DNA of 64,000 nt from Hydrogenophaga sp. (GTDB taxonomy: Bacteria > Pseudomonadota > Gammaproteobacteria > Burkholderiales > Burkholderiaceae_C): positions 930,001 to 994,000 of the forward strand of contig NZ_JAUCZF010000001.1 in assembly GCF_030373245.1 (NCBI RefSeq). Reading direction: 5' to 3'. The notes beneath the pieces were generated by a model. It saw nothing but the letters and a program-made list of their open reading frames with translations, had not been told where the DNA came from and made no database searches. Positions 61,936 to 64,000 of the stretch are shown piece after piece; positions within the stretch are counted from its first letter, which is position 1; the number at the start of each line of letters is the position of its first letter. Made by a program: the position numbers and the translations under genes.

Positions 61936-62916
61936 TTGAAAACCCCGGTTCCTGACCATGCCCCAGGCGCACGCATCCCTGCGCCCGCCGCGCACAAGCT
62001 GCTGGCCTGGAGCGACTTCGAGATCGTGCTGGTGGTGGCCCAGGTGGGCCAGCTGTCGCGCGCGGCCGAAGCGCTGGCGATGTCCCACGTGACCCTGCTG
62101 CGCAAACTCGCGTCGATCGAAACGCGCCTCAAGGCACGCCTGTTTGACCGGGCGCGCGGCCACTACACGCCCACCGCGGCGGGCGATGAGCTGATCACCG
62201 CGGCGCGCAGCATGGCCCCGCTGGCGCGCCAGGCCGAGATGAAGGTGATCGGCCAGGACCTGCGGCCCAGCGGGCCCGTGCGCATCACCGCGGCGGGCGT
62301 GCTCGTGGGGCATGCAATGCCGCCGGTGTTGCGACAGTTCGCGACCTCGTTTCCCGAGGTCACGCTGGAGCTGCTGGCTACCCGTGACCTGGTGAGCCTG
62401 ACGCGGCGCGAGGCCGACGTGGCCTTTCGCATCAGCGACCGCGTGCCCGACTGGCTGGTCGGCCGCCAGCTCGCCCTGCTGGACTTCAAGATCTATGGCC
62501 TTCGGCACGACGGTCTCAAGCCAAAACTGCAGACCCACCAGGCGCTGGCCAGACAAAAGCGCTGGATAGCGTTCGAGAGCGATGCGCGCGAGCTCAAGTT
62601 CGACCGCTGGCTGCTCGACCACGTGCCCGACAGCTCGGTGAGCCTGCGCGTTGACAGCTTCGAGCATGCGCTGGCCATGTTGCGCGCCGATCTGGGCATT
62701 GCGCTCTTGCCCGCCTTTCTGGAAAACAGCTGCCCCGAGCTGCAGCCGCTCTCAGCCGCCATTCCCGAGCTGCGCACGCCGCTGTGGGTGATCACCCACA
62801 AAGAGCTGAGCCAGACCATGCGCATCAAGGTGGTCATGCAGGCCATCGGACCTGCGCTGGCCCACGCGGTGAAGGTGCCAGCGGGCAAGTCCCAAGGCCT
62901 GACCGCTCACGGTTAG
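61936..62916 (+). CDS. LysR-family regulator
   Basis: 326-residue LysR-type regulator from a TTG start, as no ATG precedes the helix-turn-helix. HTH covers about 25-85 (FEIVLVVAQVGQLSRAAEAL); the effector domain has the two-lobe layout with a substrate hinge around 190-290. It is divergent from the LapA-like gene and nine bases before the SulP permease, which it may control or accompany. Confidence 0.88.
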   Translation: MKTPVPDHAPGARIPAPAAHKLLAWSDFEIVLVVAQVGQLSRAAEALAMSHVTLLRKLASIETRLKARLFDRARGHYTPTAAGDELITAARSMAPLARQAEMKVIGQDLRPSGPVRITAAGVLVGHAMPPVLRQFATSFPEVTLELLATRDLVSLTRREADVAFRISDRVPDWLVGRQLALLDFKIYGLRHDGLKPKLQTHQALARQKRWIAFESDARELKFDRWLLDHVPDSSVSLRVDSFEHALAMLRADLGIALLPAFLENSCPELQPLSAAIPELRTPLWVITHKELSQTMRIKVVMQAIGPALAHAVKVPAGKSQGLTAHG

Positions 62917-62925
62917 CATCGCCTC

Positions 62926-64000
62926 ATGTCCCGATCCGATCGCCTGCAGCGCTGGTTGCCTTTCCTGAGCTGGCCCCGACCTGACCTTCCGCTGCTGCGC
63001 AACGAGGCCATGGCCGGTGTGACGGTCGGTCTGATGGTGGTGCCGCAGGGCATTGCCTACGCCAGTCTGGCCGGCATGCCGCTGATCACCGGCATCTACG
63101 CGTCGATGCTGCCAGCGCTGATCGCGGTGCTGTTCAGTGCCTCGCCGCGTCTTTCGATCGGCCCCACTGCGCTGACCTGCCTGCTGGTGAGTGCCTCGCT
63201 CACTGGGCTCGCCGAGCCGGGCAGCGCGCGCTGGATCGAACTGGCGATGTGGCTGGCGCTCCTCTCCGGGCTGTTGCAGATCGCGCTGGGCTACCTGCGC
63301 TCGGGCTGGCTGCTGAGCCTGGTGAACGCGCCGGTGCTCATGGCCTTCACCCAGGGCGCGGCGCTGCTCATCATCGGCTCCCAGCTGCCCGCGCTGCTCG
63401 GCCTGTCAGGTGGCTGGGCCGGCTTCATCGCACAACCCAGCATCCACGCGCCAACCCTGGCGTTTGGCCTGGGCGCCACCGCCGCCCTGCTGCTGGCGCG
63501 CCTGCTGCCCAAGGGCTTTCCCATGGTGCTGGTGCTGGTGGTGGCGAGTTCCGCGCTCAGCGCGCTGATCGGCTTCGAGGCGGGGGGTGGCGCCGTCATT
63601 GGCGACCTGCCGCAAGGCCTGCCTGGCCTGGTGCTGCCCGCCTGGCCAGGCTGGGACACGCTGGGCCAGCTGATCCTGCCCACGCTGCTGATCACGCTGG
63701 TGAGTTTTCTGGAAACCGCTTCCAGTGCACGGGTGGACAGTCGAGACCGGGGCCAGCGCTGGGACCGAGAACAGGATTTGATCGGCCACGGTCTGGGCAA
63801 GATCGCAGCCGGCCTGAGCGGCGCCTTCCCCACCAGCACCTCGTTTTCCCGTTCGGCACTCAACCGCTTCGCTGGCGCGCGCACCGGCTGGTCGGTGGTG
63901 TTTTCGGTCGCAGTGGTGGGACTGGCATTGATGTTCACGCCTGCGCTGCACCACGTGCCGATGGCGGTGCTGGCGGCGATCGTGGTGGCGGCTGTGCAGG
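62926..64000 (+). CDS. SulP-family anion permease, 3' truncated by window end
   Basis: At least 358 residues, open at the right edge. A transporter of sulfate, bicarbonate or another anion by Na or proton coupling. Family signatures: AGVTVGLMVVPQGIAYASLAGMP in part, SIGPTALTCLLV and GLSGAFPTSTSFSRSALN, with about ten membrane segments in the visible part. The C-terminal STAS domain, if present, lies outside the window. ATG at 62926 follows the LysR stop by nine bases, indicating a two-gene operon. Confidence 0.93.
   Translation, partial: MSRSDRLQRWLPFLSWPRPDLPLLRNEAMAGVTVGLMVVPQGIAYASLAGMPLITGIYASMLPALIAVLFSASPRLSIGPTALTCLLVSASLTGLAEPGSARWIELAMWLALLSGLLQIALGYLRSGWLLSLVNAPVLMAFTQGAALLIIGSQLPALLGLSGGWAGFIAQPSIHAPTLAFGLGATAALLLARLLPKGFPMVLVLVVASSALSALIGFEAGGGAVIGDLPQGLPGLVLPAWPGWDTLGQLILPTLLITLVSFLETASSARVDSRDRGQRWDREQDLIGHGLGKIAAGLSGAFPTSTSFSRSALNRFAGARTGWSVVFSVAVVGLALMFTPALHHVPMAVLAAIVVAAVQ

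Noticed and set aside
1-64000. CRISPR array, insertion sequence or prophage
   Set aside because: No regularly spaced repeats, transposase or integrase motifs, or phage structural genes were seen; codon use appears even across the window.

Overview
The window is a single chromosomal stretch of a high-GC betaproteobacterium, most likely a member of the Comamonadaceae close to Hydrogenophaga or Acidovorax. This rests on protein style and content (BCCP-type carboxylase, Bug-family receptor, DUF4148, DUF502, pilT-pilU, the rsmI/yraN/SIS/BON neighbourhood) and on a family of CCCC-AAGGGG intergenic repeats typical of that family. I see no insertion sequence, prophage, CRISPR array, rRNA or tRNA. Family names were assigned from motifs seen in the translations; no database search was run.

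Layout. 1-5.3 kb: AbrB-type membrane protein, ChaN-like lipoprotein, class III aminotransferase, purU, a LysR regulator. 5.4-7.5 kb: small heat-shock protein and a lone GlcD-type FAD oxidase. 7.6-17.4 kb: signalling block with a seven-PAS histidine kinase and its overlapping stand-alone receiver, a biotinyl-carboxyltransferase fusion, a small RRM-like protein, and a PAS-GGDEF-EAL protein. 17.5-21.1 kb: putA with a divergent Lrp-type regulator. 21.2-25.9 kb: DUF3617 protein, YggS-type PLP protein, pilT and pilU with repeats between and after them, a 3-hydroxyisobutyrate-type dehydrogenase. 25.9-28.7 kb: conserved BON lipoprotein / SIS / YraN group divergent from rsmI. 28.7-30.1 kb: ECF sigma factor, zinc-finger anti-sigma and a DUF4148 protein.

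30.2-36.6 kb: two unrecognised envelope proteins, DUF502, an NDP-forming acyl-CoA synthetase/GNAT fusion, a Tat-exported intradiol dioxygenase and a DUF457-type membrane hydrolase. 36.7-37.7 kb: a compact minus-strand operon of a CopD-like membrane protein, a Cys-rich exported protein and a 43-residue exported peptide carrying three Cys-Cys pairs, closed by a strong terminator. 38.0-40.2 kb: second DUF4148 gene and an orphan ACP-ketosynthase pair. 40.3-46.2 kb: DinG-type helicase, patatin, alpha/beta hydrolase, MFS transporter. 46.3-48.3 kb: methyltransferase, VOC protein, lipoprotein. 48.4-51.1 kb: a second metal operon (His-rich protein, HupE/UreJ, DUF6488, DmeF-type efflux pump). 51.2-56.5 kb: ABC-ATPase remnant, ornithine-cyclodeaminase-like gene, Na/Ca exchanger, MarR, Bug receptor and sulfatase. 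56.5-64 kb: MscS, MgtE, SLC13/TrkA-C, two small proteins, LysR and a truncated SulP permease.

The most notable signals are the two small metal-type operons, whose short exported Cys- or His-rich proteins share a similar tail; the two distant DUF4148 genes carrying the same bipartite promoter-like element with identical 15-base spacing; the biotinyl-carboxyltransferase fusion without a carboxylase partner; and several perfect inverted repeats in intergenic DNA.
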